From assembly GCA_001875255.1 (NCBI GenBank), contig MJAN01000006.1, positions 124,001 to 188,000 of the forward strand: DNA of 64,000 nt, read 5' to 3'. The notes under the pieces are model-generated. The model saw nothing but the letters and a program-made list of their open reading frames with translations. It was not told where the DNA came from and ran no database searches. Made by a program: the position numbers and the translations under genes. Positions 54,371 to 64,000 of the stretch are shown one piece after another. This stretch comes from Candidatus Sabulitectum silens. Lineage in GTDB: Bacteria > Fermentibacterota > Fermentibacteria > Fermentibacterales > JCC-6. Within the stretch, counting starts at the first letter, position 1, and each line of letters begins with the position of its first letter.

Positions 54371-55415
54371 TCCTCGACCTTCCCGAAGAGGGTCCCCCCG
54401 TGGAACTGACCCTCCGCCCTTTTCCTGGCTTCGCGTCCTAGACCAGCTCCAAGGTCCGGGAGGGCCTGCATCCTTTCCACCGCCCTGGCAAGGCTGTCCG
54501 GGTTGCCCGTTTCAAAGGTGTAGCCCGTTTCTCCGTGTCTGTTCACCCAGGATACACCGGTTCGCAGGTCGCTGCTGATCACCGGGGTTCCGCAGGCCAT
54601 GGCCTCCAGCTGTACCATGCCATAGGCTTCGCTCCTGAGGGTTGAGGGCAGTATCAGTGCCCTGGCGTTACGGTAAAGCTCCAGCAGCTCCCCGTCGGTG
54701 ACATCCTTCACTATGCTCACCGGAAGACCGTGCTCATGAACGGTGCGTTTTACCCTTTCCTCGAGGATGCCGCCACCGGCCATGATCAGGTCCGGGGGGT
54801 CCTTCAGCCTTTTCCATGCCTCCAGAAGGACCATTATTCCCTTGTACTTCCTGAACCTTCCCACGAACAGGTAGTAGTTCCCTTCCCGCTGTGGCCCGGC
54901 GCAGAACCTTGCGGGATCCACCCCTATGGGAATCACCACGGTGTTCCCAAGGGATCTGAGATAGGGCGAGCTTCGAGATACGCCCCGGAGGTGGCTATCA
55001 CAGCAGAGGCTTCCCTGAGGAATCGCCGGAGCAGCGGTGCGTAAAACGGCATGAGAAATGCCTGGCGGACGATATCGGAATGATAGGTTATCACATAGGG
55101 CCTCCTTGCTGACCTGGGCAGCATGAGCCATGCGGCAACCGCCGTGGGAAGGGGAAGGTGGAAGTGAACCACATCGGCTGAGGTCCCCGCAAGCATGGCC
55201 CTGTATCCCGGGGCAACGGGATTGGAGAGGATCCTTCCCGGGGAGGGCACACCGGTGACGGGAATTCCATGGACCTCCCGCCTGCCCCCTCCGGCAACGA
55301 GTATCTCAATTCGGTGTCCACGGGATTCCAGAAAAACCGAGAGGTCGTGGATGTAACGCTCGATACCACCCTTAACCTCGGGAAAAACGTCCTTGTATAC
55401 CTCAAGAACCCTCAT
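54343..55415 (-). CDS. glycosyltransferase family 4 (frameshift ~54960)
   Basis: KGGIERYIHDLSVFLESRGHRIEILV; YYLFVGRFRKYKGIMVLLEAWKRL; SEAYGMVQLEAMACGTPVISSDLRTG. Confidence 0.9.
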
Positions 55416-56440
55416 TCAAAGCCTTTCTGTAGCAATCCCATGTGTTTCGGGCCATGGTTTTCATGGAGAATCCCCGGGCGAACCTTCGAAGAACCTCCGG
55501 GTCACTTTTCGTGTCTATGGCCTCCAGTACCCCCCGGCATATGGAATCAGGTTCCTCGGTGCAGAAACCAGCCGCCACACCGGAGTAGATCTCACGCAGG
55601 TTCCGCGGGACCTGCCAGGAAGGGCACACCTGCAGCGGCGGCTTCAAGGGGGGGCAGGCCGAAACCCTCGTAGAGGGAGGGATACACAAGGAGTTCCGCA
55701 CCTGATGTGGCGCTGTTGAGATCCTCCCTGGGGATAGAGCCGACCCACCGCACCCATCCCCTCAAAAGCAGGTTCCGAACAGCCGGATCCCCCCAGCCCC
55801 ACCTTCCGGCGACCACCAGGCTAAGGTTCCCGTGAACCCGATGAATCCCCGGCCATGCCCTGAGCAGGGCTCCAACGTTCTTCCGGGGCTCTATGGTTCC
55901 GGTGTAAAGGACATAGCGCCCCTCCACACCGTACCTGGATCTGAAAAGTGTGTCCGATGAGAGGTTCGCCGGGGCGGACAGGTAAACCCTCACCGAATCC
56001 AGTCCCAGGCGGTTCCTTATCTCCCGGCGGGTGAAATCGCTGTCGGCGATGATAATGGAAGCCCTTCTGGCGATACCGGGGAAGTGAAGCCTGTAGTAGA
56101 GGGACCTCAAAGCGGGGAACCAGCCGGGCCTGGCAAGGAAGGCCATGTCGTGAACGGTTACCGCGTAGGGTATACTTCCTGCGGGTCTTCCTCCGAAGGC
56201 CGGAAGGTGGAGGAGATCGAACCCTCCCTTCCTTACCCGCCGGGGCAGGGAAAGATGTTCACCGATAAGCTTACCCAGGGGATCCTCCGCCCCCCGGCCC
56301 ACGGGGATCACTCCAGCTATACCCGCTTCCCTGAAGCCCTCTATCAGCCTTTCAGTGTAAACACCGGTTCCGCCACGATTGGAAGCGGAGGAGGCGTAGA
56401 GGGCAACTGAAGGTTCAGCGGCGCTCAACGGAGTCGTCAC
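55402..56440 (-). CDS. glycosyltransferase family 4 (frameshift ~55615)
   Basis: SNRGGTGVYTERLIEGF; AVTVHDMAFLARPGWFP; YVLYTGTIEPRKNVGALLRAWPGI; LVYPSLYEGFGLPPLEAAAAG. Confidence 0.9.
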
Positions 56441-57394
56441 CCAGGAATACCCTTTCAGGCCTGTCCGTTACCGATACCCTTTCCCCAGTCACGGAATGGG
56501 AGAGATTTACGCCCCTGAACACGGACCCTGCCCCGGCTATGCTGTTGCTTATTATGGAGTCATCTATGGTAACCCCTTCCCCGCAGGAAAAATAGGGACC
56601 CACCACGGAATTCTTAATGACGGTTCCCCCGCCGGTATGGCAGGGCTCTATCACAATGGAGTTCTCAATGGAGGCCCCGGCGCGGCCTCCATTTTTCTTC
56701 AGTAGCTCACGGTTGGTCTCTATAAGGGTCTCCGGCTTGCCGCAGTCGTACCAGCCATCAATATCCAGTGTGCCGAAGGGTTCGCCGCTTTCCAGCATGA
56801 GCTGCATGGCGTCGGTTAGCTGATACTCCCCCCTGGTGGTTATGTCCTGGTCCTTCAGTTTCCCGCAGTACTCCATGAGCTTCAGCCGCTGGCGAAATAG
56901 TAAACCCCCACTATGGCAAGGTTGCTTATGGGTTCCTCCGGTTTCTCAACAAGCCTGACCACCCTTCCCTGTTCGAGTACGACAACCCCGAACCTGGAGG
57001 GGTCTTCCACCGGCGAAGTAACGATGAGGTTCCTCTTCTCGTTCTTCAGAAGGGAGAGGTCGGCGGAGAACAGGGTGTCCCCCAGGACCACCATGGTTGG
57101 TCCCCCGGTGGCGAAGCGATTGGCCAGAAGCACAGCGGAGGCAAGGCCGTCGGCCTCTTCCTGTAGGGCGAAGTCAACCTTTACCGAGGGGTAGCTCTTC
57201 CTGGCCCATTCCACAATGGCGTCTCCCAGATAGCCTACTATGAGGGTGATATGATCCACTCCGGCCACAAGGAGGGTGTCGATCACGTGGGCAAGTATCG
57301 GTCTGCCTGCCACGGGAAGAAGGGGTTTGGGGTTGGACCAGGTGAGGGGGCGCATCCTTGTTCCCTTGCCCGCTGCGGGGATTATGCAGTGCAT
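56415..57394 (-). CDS. sugar-phosphate nucleotidyltransferase (RmlA/GlmU-like, C-terminal left-handed helix), frameshift ~56880
   Basis: MHCIIPAAGKGTRMRPLTWSNPKPLLPVAGRPILAHVID; VVLGDTLF; C-term hexapeptide-like repeats. Confidence 0.88.
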
Positions 57395-57398
57395 TGTG

Positions 57399-59161
57399 TC
57401 ATCCTCCAGTTTCCCAGGAATCCTCGTTGAGGAGGATTTCCGGATATTTTCCAACGACATAGGAGTGAACCAGGGCCCTTACCCTGAGGCCGGTCTCTAT
57501 TGAAAGGGCCTGTTCGGCCACTTCCCTGGCACCGTGGGTGGTGACCACGCCTATCATCTTCTTCACATCGGGTATCAATGAAGGGGCCACGCTGAGCTCG
57601 TCAACCCCGTAGCCCAGCAGAAGGGGTACCGCCAGGGGGTCGCCGGCCATGGAGCCGCATATACCCACCCACTTCCCCGCCCTGTGGCACAACCGCACCA
57701 CGTGATCGATCTGTCTGAGAACGGCGGGATGAAAATAGTCGTAGAGATCCGCCACCCTGGGATTTCCCCTGTCCACCGCCAGTGTATACTGGGTGAGGTC
57801 GTTGGTGCCTATGGAAACGAAATCCACATAGGGAAGCATAAGATCCAGGATTATCACGGTTGCCGGAGTTTCCACCATTATGCCAACCTGCATCTCCCGG
57901 TGGAAGGGAACGCCCCTTCCTGCCAGATCGTGCTGTACAGTAAGAAGCATGTCCCTAAGCCTTCGAAGCTGATCCACATGGGTGACCATCGGGAACATCA
58001 GCCGGATGTTTCCCCTGGTCGAAGCCCTGAGTATGGCCCTGAGCTGCAGTGAGAACTCCGCCGGGCGGTCGAGGCATATCCTTACCGCCCTGTATCCGAG
58101 GAAGGGGTTTGGTTCATGGATGGGATCCAGCCCCGCCCTGAACTTGTCGCCGCCCATGTCGTAGGTGCGCACTATGACCGTCTGTGGAGCCATGGCTTCG
58201 GCTATCTTGTCGTATATGCCGAAGTGGTCGTCTTCGGTGGAGCCGTTCTTCTGCAGAAGCCTCACGAACTCGGTCCTGAAGAGCCCGATTCCATCGGCGT
58301 TGAGTTTTTTTACCAGGTCCACCTCGTGGGGCAGCTCGATGTTGGCGGCAAGTTCCACCCGGACGCCATCGGCGGTGGTGGCTGGGCCGGAGTTCTCGGC
58401 CTTGACCAGGTCTTCCGCCTCGATGAACTTTCTGCTTACCTCGCGGTAGTACTCGAGTTCCTCGGATGAGGGATCGATGATAACGCTTCCATGTATGCCG
58501 TCAACGATCAGGGTGACCCCGGAGGATATCTCCCTTGTTATTTTCTGAAGTCCCACAACAGCGGGAATACCAAGGCTTCTGGCCAGTATTGTGGTATGTG
58601 AGGTTCGTCCCCCCATATCCGTAACGAAGGCAAGCACCTTCCCCGGCTGGAGCCCGGCGGTTTCCGAGGGATCCAGGTCGGTTGCCACAAGAACCACCGG
58701 CTTATCGATCCTGCTCAGTTTTTCCTTTTCATTACCGGTGAGTTTCTCTATTACCCTTCTGCCCACATCCCTCACATCGGATACCCGTTCCTTTATGTAG
58801 GGGTCGGACATCAGGTTGAACTTGTCCACCACACCGCTGAGGGTGCTGCTTACCGCATATTCGGCGTTTACCCGTTCTCCTTCGATCACCCCCTCGACCT
58901 CTTTGATTATGGTGGGATCCTGAAGAAGGAGAAGAAGGAACTCCATGATCTGCCTGCCCTCGACCACGTCCGCCACGGAATCGGCTATGTTTTCCAGGTC
59001 GAACCGGACGGCCTTTATTGCCTCCCTGAACCTTTCAAGCTCTTCCAGGGCTTCCCCTCTGGTCTCAAAACTATACGGGGATGATTCATGTCGCTGGCCT
59101 TCAGCAGAAGCGCCGGACCTATGGCAATTCCATGGGAAGCGGGTATTCCCTTGTAAAGCAT
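57399..59161 (-). CDS. ptsI: PTS phosphoenolpyruvate-protein phosphotransferase (Enzyme I), frameshift ~59000
   Basis: LYKGIPASHGIAIGPALLL; VTDMGGRTSHTTILARSLGIPAVVG; IGLFRTEFV; SIGTNDLTQYTLAVDRGN; GICGSMAGDPLAVPLLLG. Confidence 0.95.
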
Positions 59162-59433
59162 CAGATCATCTCTTCGCCGAAACCGGAGCGGATGACATCG
59201 GCAACAGCCCTTGAGGCCTCCACCTCGTCTGGTCCCTCTGCGGAAACCACCACGGTGGTACCCCCGGAGGCCGCCAGTGTCATGACACCCATTATGCTTT
59301 TCGCGTTGACCCTCTCGTCGCCGTTTGAAACCCATATGTCTGAATCGTACTCCACCGCCGCTCTGACGATAAGGGCAGCGGGACGGGCGTGTATGCCAAG
59401 TCTGTTCGGAACGGTTACGGTGTTTTCTGTCAT
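59161..59433 (-). CDS. ptsH: phosphocarrier protein HPr
   Basis: VPNRLGIHARPAALIVRAA (His site) and VNAKSIMGVMTLAA (Ser site). Confidence 0.95.
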   Translation of the reverse strand: MTENTVTVPNRLGIHARPAALIVRAAVEYDSDIWVSNGDERVNAKSIMGVMTLAASGGTTVVVSAEGPDEVEASRAVADVIRSGFGEEMI

Positions 59434-60397
59434 TCTTCATCCCTCAGTCTAGTTCTGCCCATTCGGGAAATGAGTTTTCTGTTCAGCCGTTCTGCCGAGG
59501 TGCATCCGGTATTCTTGGCCTGTATGTTCATCATGGCGGCCACCTCCAGGAGCAGGGTGATGTTCCTTCCGGGAAGCACCGGTATCTCCACCAGAGGAAT
59601 GCTGACCCCCAGTATGTTCATTGCCTTCTCGTCGAGGCCGGAGCGGTCGGCCTCGTCCACTATACCGGCATCTATCAGCCTGACGGCCAGGTCCACGGTT
59701 TGCCTTTCCTTGGTTGCCCCCACACCGAAGAGCTCGGCTATGTTCACGAAGCCGATGCCCCTTATCTCCATGTGAAAGCCGATCAGCGCGTCGCCGGTGC
59801 CTATGAGCCTTTCCCCGGCCTTTCTAACCCGGACGAGGTCGTCGGCAACCAGCCTGTGCCCCCTCTCAACCAGGCCCAGTACAGCTTCGCTCTTTCCTAT
59901 GGCGCTTCTTCCCATGACCAGCAGCCCCTCGCCGAAAAGGTCCACCAGTGTGGCGTGCAGTGAAACATGCGGGGCAAAGACCTCACCCAGGAAATCGGTG
60001 AGATCGTGGATGAGGGGTGTGGTGTCCCGTGGGGAGACAAAAGGGGCGACCCCGCCCGGGTGGCTGCCGCGAGGAGCTCCTTCGGCGGGTCAGGCCTTGG
60101 TCACTATGCTGGAGACCACAGGAAAACTGAAGACGTTGGAGATGGCCCCTCCCTTTCGGAGGATGAAAGCCCCTCAAGCAGGGTTATCTCGGTTTCACCG
60201 AATATCTGTATTCGATCGTTGAGGAACTTCGTGGTGTACCCTGTAAGACACAGCCCGGGACGGCTGATGTCCGGGGAGACAACCCGGCGCTGAAAGCCCG
60301 CGCTGCCAGTAAGGGGTTCCGTCTGGAGCCTGCTTCCCATTCTCTGCTGAAGAAGGCCCACAGTAAGGGCGGAGGGGTCTGGATACCTGTCCTGCAA
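59430..60397 (-). CDS. hprK: HPr kinase/phosphorylase (TTG start, two or more frameshifts)
   Basis: GEGLLVMGRSAIGKSEAVLGLVERGHRLVADD; EIRGIGFVNIAELFGVGATKERQTVDLAVRL; corrected PKELLAAATRAGVAPFVSPRDTTPLIHDLTDFLGEVFAPHVSLHATLVD. Confidence 0.93.
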
Positions 60398-60399
60398 GG

Positions 60400-60944
60400 T
60401 TATTCCTTCCGGGCGAGTTCCACCACCTGGGTGACGCCGCTTGCAGTTCTGTAAACGGCACTGAACCTGTCGGTTTCGGTGTTCATGAAGATCAGGCTGC
60501 CCTCGGAACCGCCCACCTCGAATTCTGTCATGGCCTCGTTGGTGCTGTATCTGTTGAGTTCGGCGTTGTCTTCCAGAAGCACCGGCCCCTGGAGCTCCGA
60601 GGGTTCCGCGGGAATATACCAGGCACCGGAAACCGGTTGCTTTCCGTTGGTCTGTCTCTTGGGGTGGTTATGGTGTGTTTCCTTGAACTTCCTGAGCTGC
60701 CTCTCAAGGGTATTTGCGCAATCGTCAAAGGCGAAGTACATATCGTGGCCCTTTGACTTGGAATCAAGTCTCAACCTGTCCCCCTCAGCTGTACATGGCA
60801 TTGTTCATCCCCGAGGAGAGTTCCAGGATAACATGAACGTCATCTATTCCATCGTAGAACTTCGCAAGTACGGAGAGCTTGTCCTCCACATGATTCTTGA
60901 GGCATCGTGAGGTCGAAGTGCCTTGCGCTGATCTCGATATTCAT
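60400..60944 (-). CDS. hpf: ribosome hibernation promoting factor, long form (frameshift ~60900)
   Basis: Corrected N-term MNIEISARHFDLTDALKNHVEDKLSVLAKFYDGIDDVHVILE; C-term LNRYSTNEAMTEFEVGGSEGSLIFMNTETDRFSAVYRT (long-HPF tail). Confidence 0.88.
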
Positions 60945-61167
60945 GGTAACTCCTTTCATGTTAACGGAAGCTTAATTAAAACCGCCCCCGGTTGTACGGG
61001 AAAGCGGTGGTGAAAGTATTGTGCTTCCGATTTCACACTTTGATAATATCATCGACATTTGCCCGGGTCAATACTGCCATCAGTTTACCCGGAGGTTTTC
61101 AATCGTTATTTTGCAGGCTGATCGACACTACAGTTCTCCTCTTCCTCCATATGCGAAAGGATTCATT

Positions 61168-62821
61168 TTGCAGGACTACACTGAACTTCGTGACCTTGGC
61201 TTCAGGGGGGCCTCGAAACCCATCAGCAGCTTCGGACATCCGGAAAGCTCTTCTGCCGCTGTCCCGCAAGATACGGAACGACCGACACCACCAGGAGCTT
61301 CTGAGACACATGCGGCCCACACTGAGCGAGTTCGGGGAATACGACGGCACCGCCTGATGGAGTTCAAGACAAAAACAGGTCCACTATCTTCTATACAACG
61401 ATTCCGTATGCACCTATGAGATGGATGACACCCCTCCATTCCAGACCAACCCGGAGGCTGTGAGGATCGCCCTGCAGCTTGCCATGATGTTCAACATGTC
61501 ACTGGTGGACGAGCTCCACATAACCAGAAAGCAGTACCTCGACGGCTCCATTCCCACGGGCTTCCAGAGAACGGCCATCGTTGGGGTCAACGGCGTTGTG
61601 CCCTTCCTGGGAAGGGAACTCCACTTCGTTCAGATGAGCCTGGAGGAAGATGCCTGCCGGGAGGTCTCCGACACGGGCCACCATGTGGTGTACAGAACGG
61701 ACAGGCTCTCCATCCCCCTGGTGGAGCCGGTGACCGCCCCGGAGCTGCTCACCCCCCGTGAAATGGCCCTGGCAGCCAAGCTGGTGGGGGAAACCATGAG
61801 ATCCACCCACCTGGTGAGAAGGGGCATCGGCTCCGTGCGGCAGGACGTCAATGTATCCATAAGGGGAGGAACCAGGATCGAGATAAAGGGTGTTCCGAAG
61901 ATCTCATATATCGAGCCCCTTTCCAGGATCGAAGCCTACAGACAGAAGGCCCTCCTCGACCTCCGTCATGAACTGAACCGGTCTTCCCTGAGAACGGAAA
62001 TGTTCACCCCTGTATTCACCGTGCTTCCAACCATGGATGCCGGCAGCCTGAGAAAGACCGCCCTGATGACACTGGGCGGGTTCAAGAAGTATCTCCACTG
62101 GCCCACTCAGCCGGGCAAGACCTTCCTGGATGAGCTCCGGGGCAGGGTAAGGGTGATCGCCTGCCTGGAAGACCAACCCTGCGTAACCGAGGCAGACGAT
62201 GCCCTCAGGGCGGAAATGGGTCTCACCCCGGAGGACACCGCGGTCCTTTTCACAGGCCCCGATGAAGACCTCATAACCGCCGCTAAGGAGATATGCATAA
62301 GGATTCAGGAGGCATTTCAGGGAATTCCCCCGGAGACCCGTCAGGCAAAGCTGGACGGCACCACCGATTTCGAACGGATACTTCCCGGCGCCGACAGGAT
62401 GTACCCCGACACCGACCTTCCCCCCCAGCCCATTCCCCCGGATACCTTCGATACCCTGTCGAAGCTTCTTCCCAGAAAGCCCTGGGAAAGGCGGTCCATC
62501 TACGGAAGACTCGGCCTCAGCGAACACCTCTCGGACAGGCTTCTGAACCTTGAACTCTGCGACCTGTTCGACTCCCTGATAATGAAGGTGGACATGAAGC
62601 CCGCCCCGCTTGCCAGCCTTCTTGCTGACCGTATGCGGGGTTCCAGAAGGAAAGGAATGGACTGGATGGGAACCCTGGGTCCGGAGGGAGTGGAGAGGGC
62701 GCTCATCTGGCTGTCGAACAAAGGTGTAACGGCGAAGGGTGCAGGGGCGGTCCTTGATAGAATGTGCCTGACCGAGGACCACGATGTCGAAACAGCCTTC
62801 GAGGCGGTCAAACCAGCCTGA
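61168..62821 (+). CDS. GatB/GatE-family tRNA amidotransferase subunit, most similar in motifs to archaeal GatE; two frameshifts at the N-terminus (~61205, ~61275-61380)
   Basis: Corrected N-term LQDYTELRDLGFRGGLETHQQLRTSGKLFCRCPAR...LRHMRPTLSEFGEYDGTALMEFKTK.QVHYLLYNDSVCTYEMDDTPPF; RRGIGSVRQDVNVSIRGGTRIEIKGVP. Confidence 0.82.
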
Positions 62822-62834
62822 ACCGGAGAGTTGA

Positions 62835-64000
62835 TTGAGAAACGAAGTATTCAAGGCGCTGATTCAGAATTCCAGCATACTTGTTGTGGCCTTTCTCCTG
62901 GTCACGAGGTTCTCCAGGTGGAAAATGATGAGGAGCAGACTTCGAAGCCTCATGATACAGGGCTTTGCCTACGCCCTGTGCGGTATGCTCGCCATAATGT
63001 TCAGCGTGGAGGTCCTGCCCCGTGTAATGATAGACATGCGGGCTCCCATCATAGTAATAGCAGCCCTTACCGGAGGGCCTGTTGTGGGTCTCATAACGAT
63101 CATTCCCCTGATGATCTACAGGGCCATTCTCGGAGGAACGGGAATGTACGCCGGTTTCGGGATCATTCTCTCATCCCTTTTACTGGGGCTTCTGCTCAGG
63201 ACCTTCGAGGCTCGCAGGGGGAAACCCGGGGGCTATGTTTTTCAGGTCTTTGCCGGCCTGGGTTCGGCGGTGATCTACTATATCTGGATACTTACCTTCC
63301 GGGAAACATCGCCATTTTCGTTCTCAGGCAGACGCTTGTGCCCCTCACCGTGGGCTCCGTTCTGAGCATAATGGTGATATTCCTGATACGGAAAAGGGAA
63401 ACGGCCCATGGCGAACTGATAGAAAAACTCTCGGAGATCAATGATCTGTTCGAGGAGATATCCCTTGATGAGAACATAGGCATAACCGTTCTCCAGTCCC
63501 GGCGGATAGCCTACATCAACGATTCTCTTCTGCATAAGTTCGGCTATGTGAGCTTTGACCCCGGCAACAGCGACCTGCTGGAGATCCTTTCTTCAAAGAA
63601 CACGGAGCTCGTTTCGGATTTCCTTGACAGGGTCCGCCGGGGAGAAAGGATCCCCGCCCGGACCATGGAGCTTTCCGTTCCCGGCAGGGGTTCCCTTACT
63701 TTCCTCATCCACGCCAGGAATCTGGTATACAAGGGGATGCCCTCGGTCCTGGTGGTTTCAGTGGACATAACCACCCTTGTCGAAACGGAACGGGCCCTGA
63801 AAAAAAGGGTTGAACAGCTTCAGCTGACCCTGGACGCCTCCGGGGCGGTACTCTGGAGCGCTGATCTCAGACAGGACCTGCTCCTGGCCGAGGAAGAGTT
63901 CTTTGATCTCCTTGGCTACCATCCCGATGAAACCCCGCACCTGTTTTCGCACTGGCTTTTCGCCTCCCAGCTGTCCCCGGAGGTGGAACTGGCCTTTCAG
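62835..64000 (+). CDS. 5TM-LYT-type multi-TM sensor with PAS-like domain(s), truncated by window end; frameshift ~63297
   Basis: MIDMRAPIIVIAALTGGPVVGLITIIPLMIYRAILGGTGMYAGFGIILSSLLLGLLLR (5TM-LYT); then LSEINDLFEEISLDENIGITVLQSRRIAYINDSLLHKFGY (PAS). Confidence 0.75.

Noticed and set aside
4379-64000. Programmed ribosomal frameshifting or phase variation at the homopolymer tracts
   Set aside because: Too many housekeeping genes are affected, tracts are short (3-8 nt) and vary in position, with no conserved slippery heptamer/stimulator layout; sequencing error explains it better.
1-64000. CRISPR arrays, insertion sequences, prophage or toxin-antitoxin/defence islands
   Set aside because: No spaced direct repeats, transposases, phage structural genes or recognisable defence proteins found; the XerC/D-like recombinase looks like housekeeping next to topA.

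Overview
64-kb window of a moderately high-GC genome, most likely an uncultured Gram-negative (diderm) bacterium. Lipid A/Kdo genes, a PorV-like outer-membrane protein and GmhB are present; I cannot place it taxonomically without a search. Almost all of it is protein-coding, mostly on the minus strand and tightly packed with ATGA/TGATG overlaps. There is one tRNA (tRNA-Gly-CCC) and no rRNA, CRISPR array, transposase or prophage. Recognisable blocks: surE; lipoate ligase/lipA/dusB; a Cache-HAMP-PAS-HisKA-REC hybrid sensor kinase; lpxK / DUF374-waaA / lpxB / Gfo-Idh-MocA; threonine aldolase and ddl; epimerase and gmhB; comEC, sfsA, polA; a CDP-glycerol (teichoic-acid-like) block; dapF-tRNA; two MglA-type GTPases; hslUV; DUF2723; xerC/D-topA; tatA; glycosyltransferases; HPr/EI/HprK/HPF; a GatE-like amidotransferase subunit; and a partial 5TM-LYT/PAS sensor. 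The dominant structural feature is that well over half of the CDSs are split by 1-nt frameshifts, usually at short homopolymers. This looks like sequencing or assembly error, and it creates spurious ORFs, spurious fusions and hidden genes. Coordinates below are for reconstructed whole genes where possible. The best candidates for something new are (1) an MglA GTPase coupled to a membrane protein with an L7/L12-CTD-like N-terminus and a cross-brace zinc finger, (2) a CDP-glycerol/ATP-grasp polymer locus in a diderm, and (3) an archaeal-type GatE homologue in a bacterial context.
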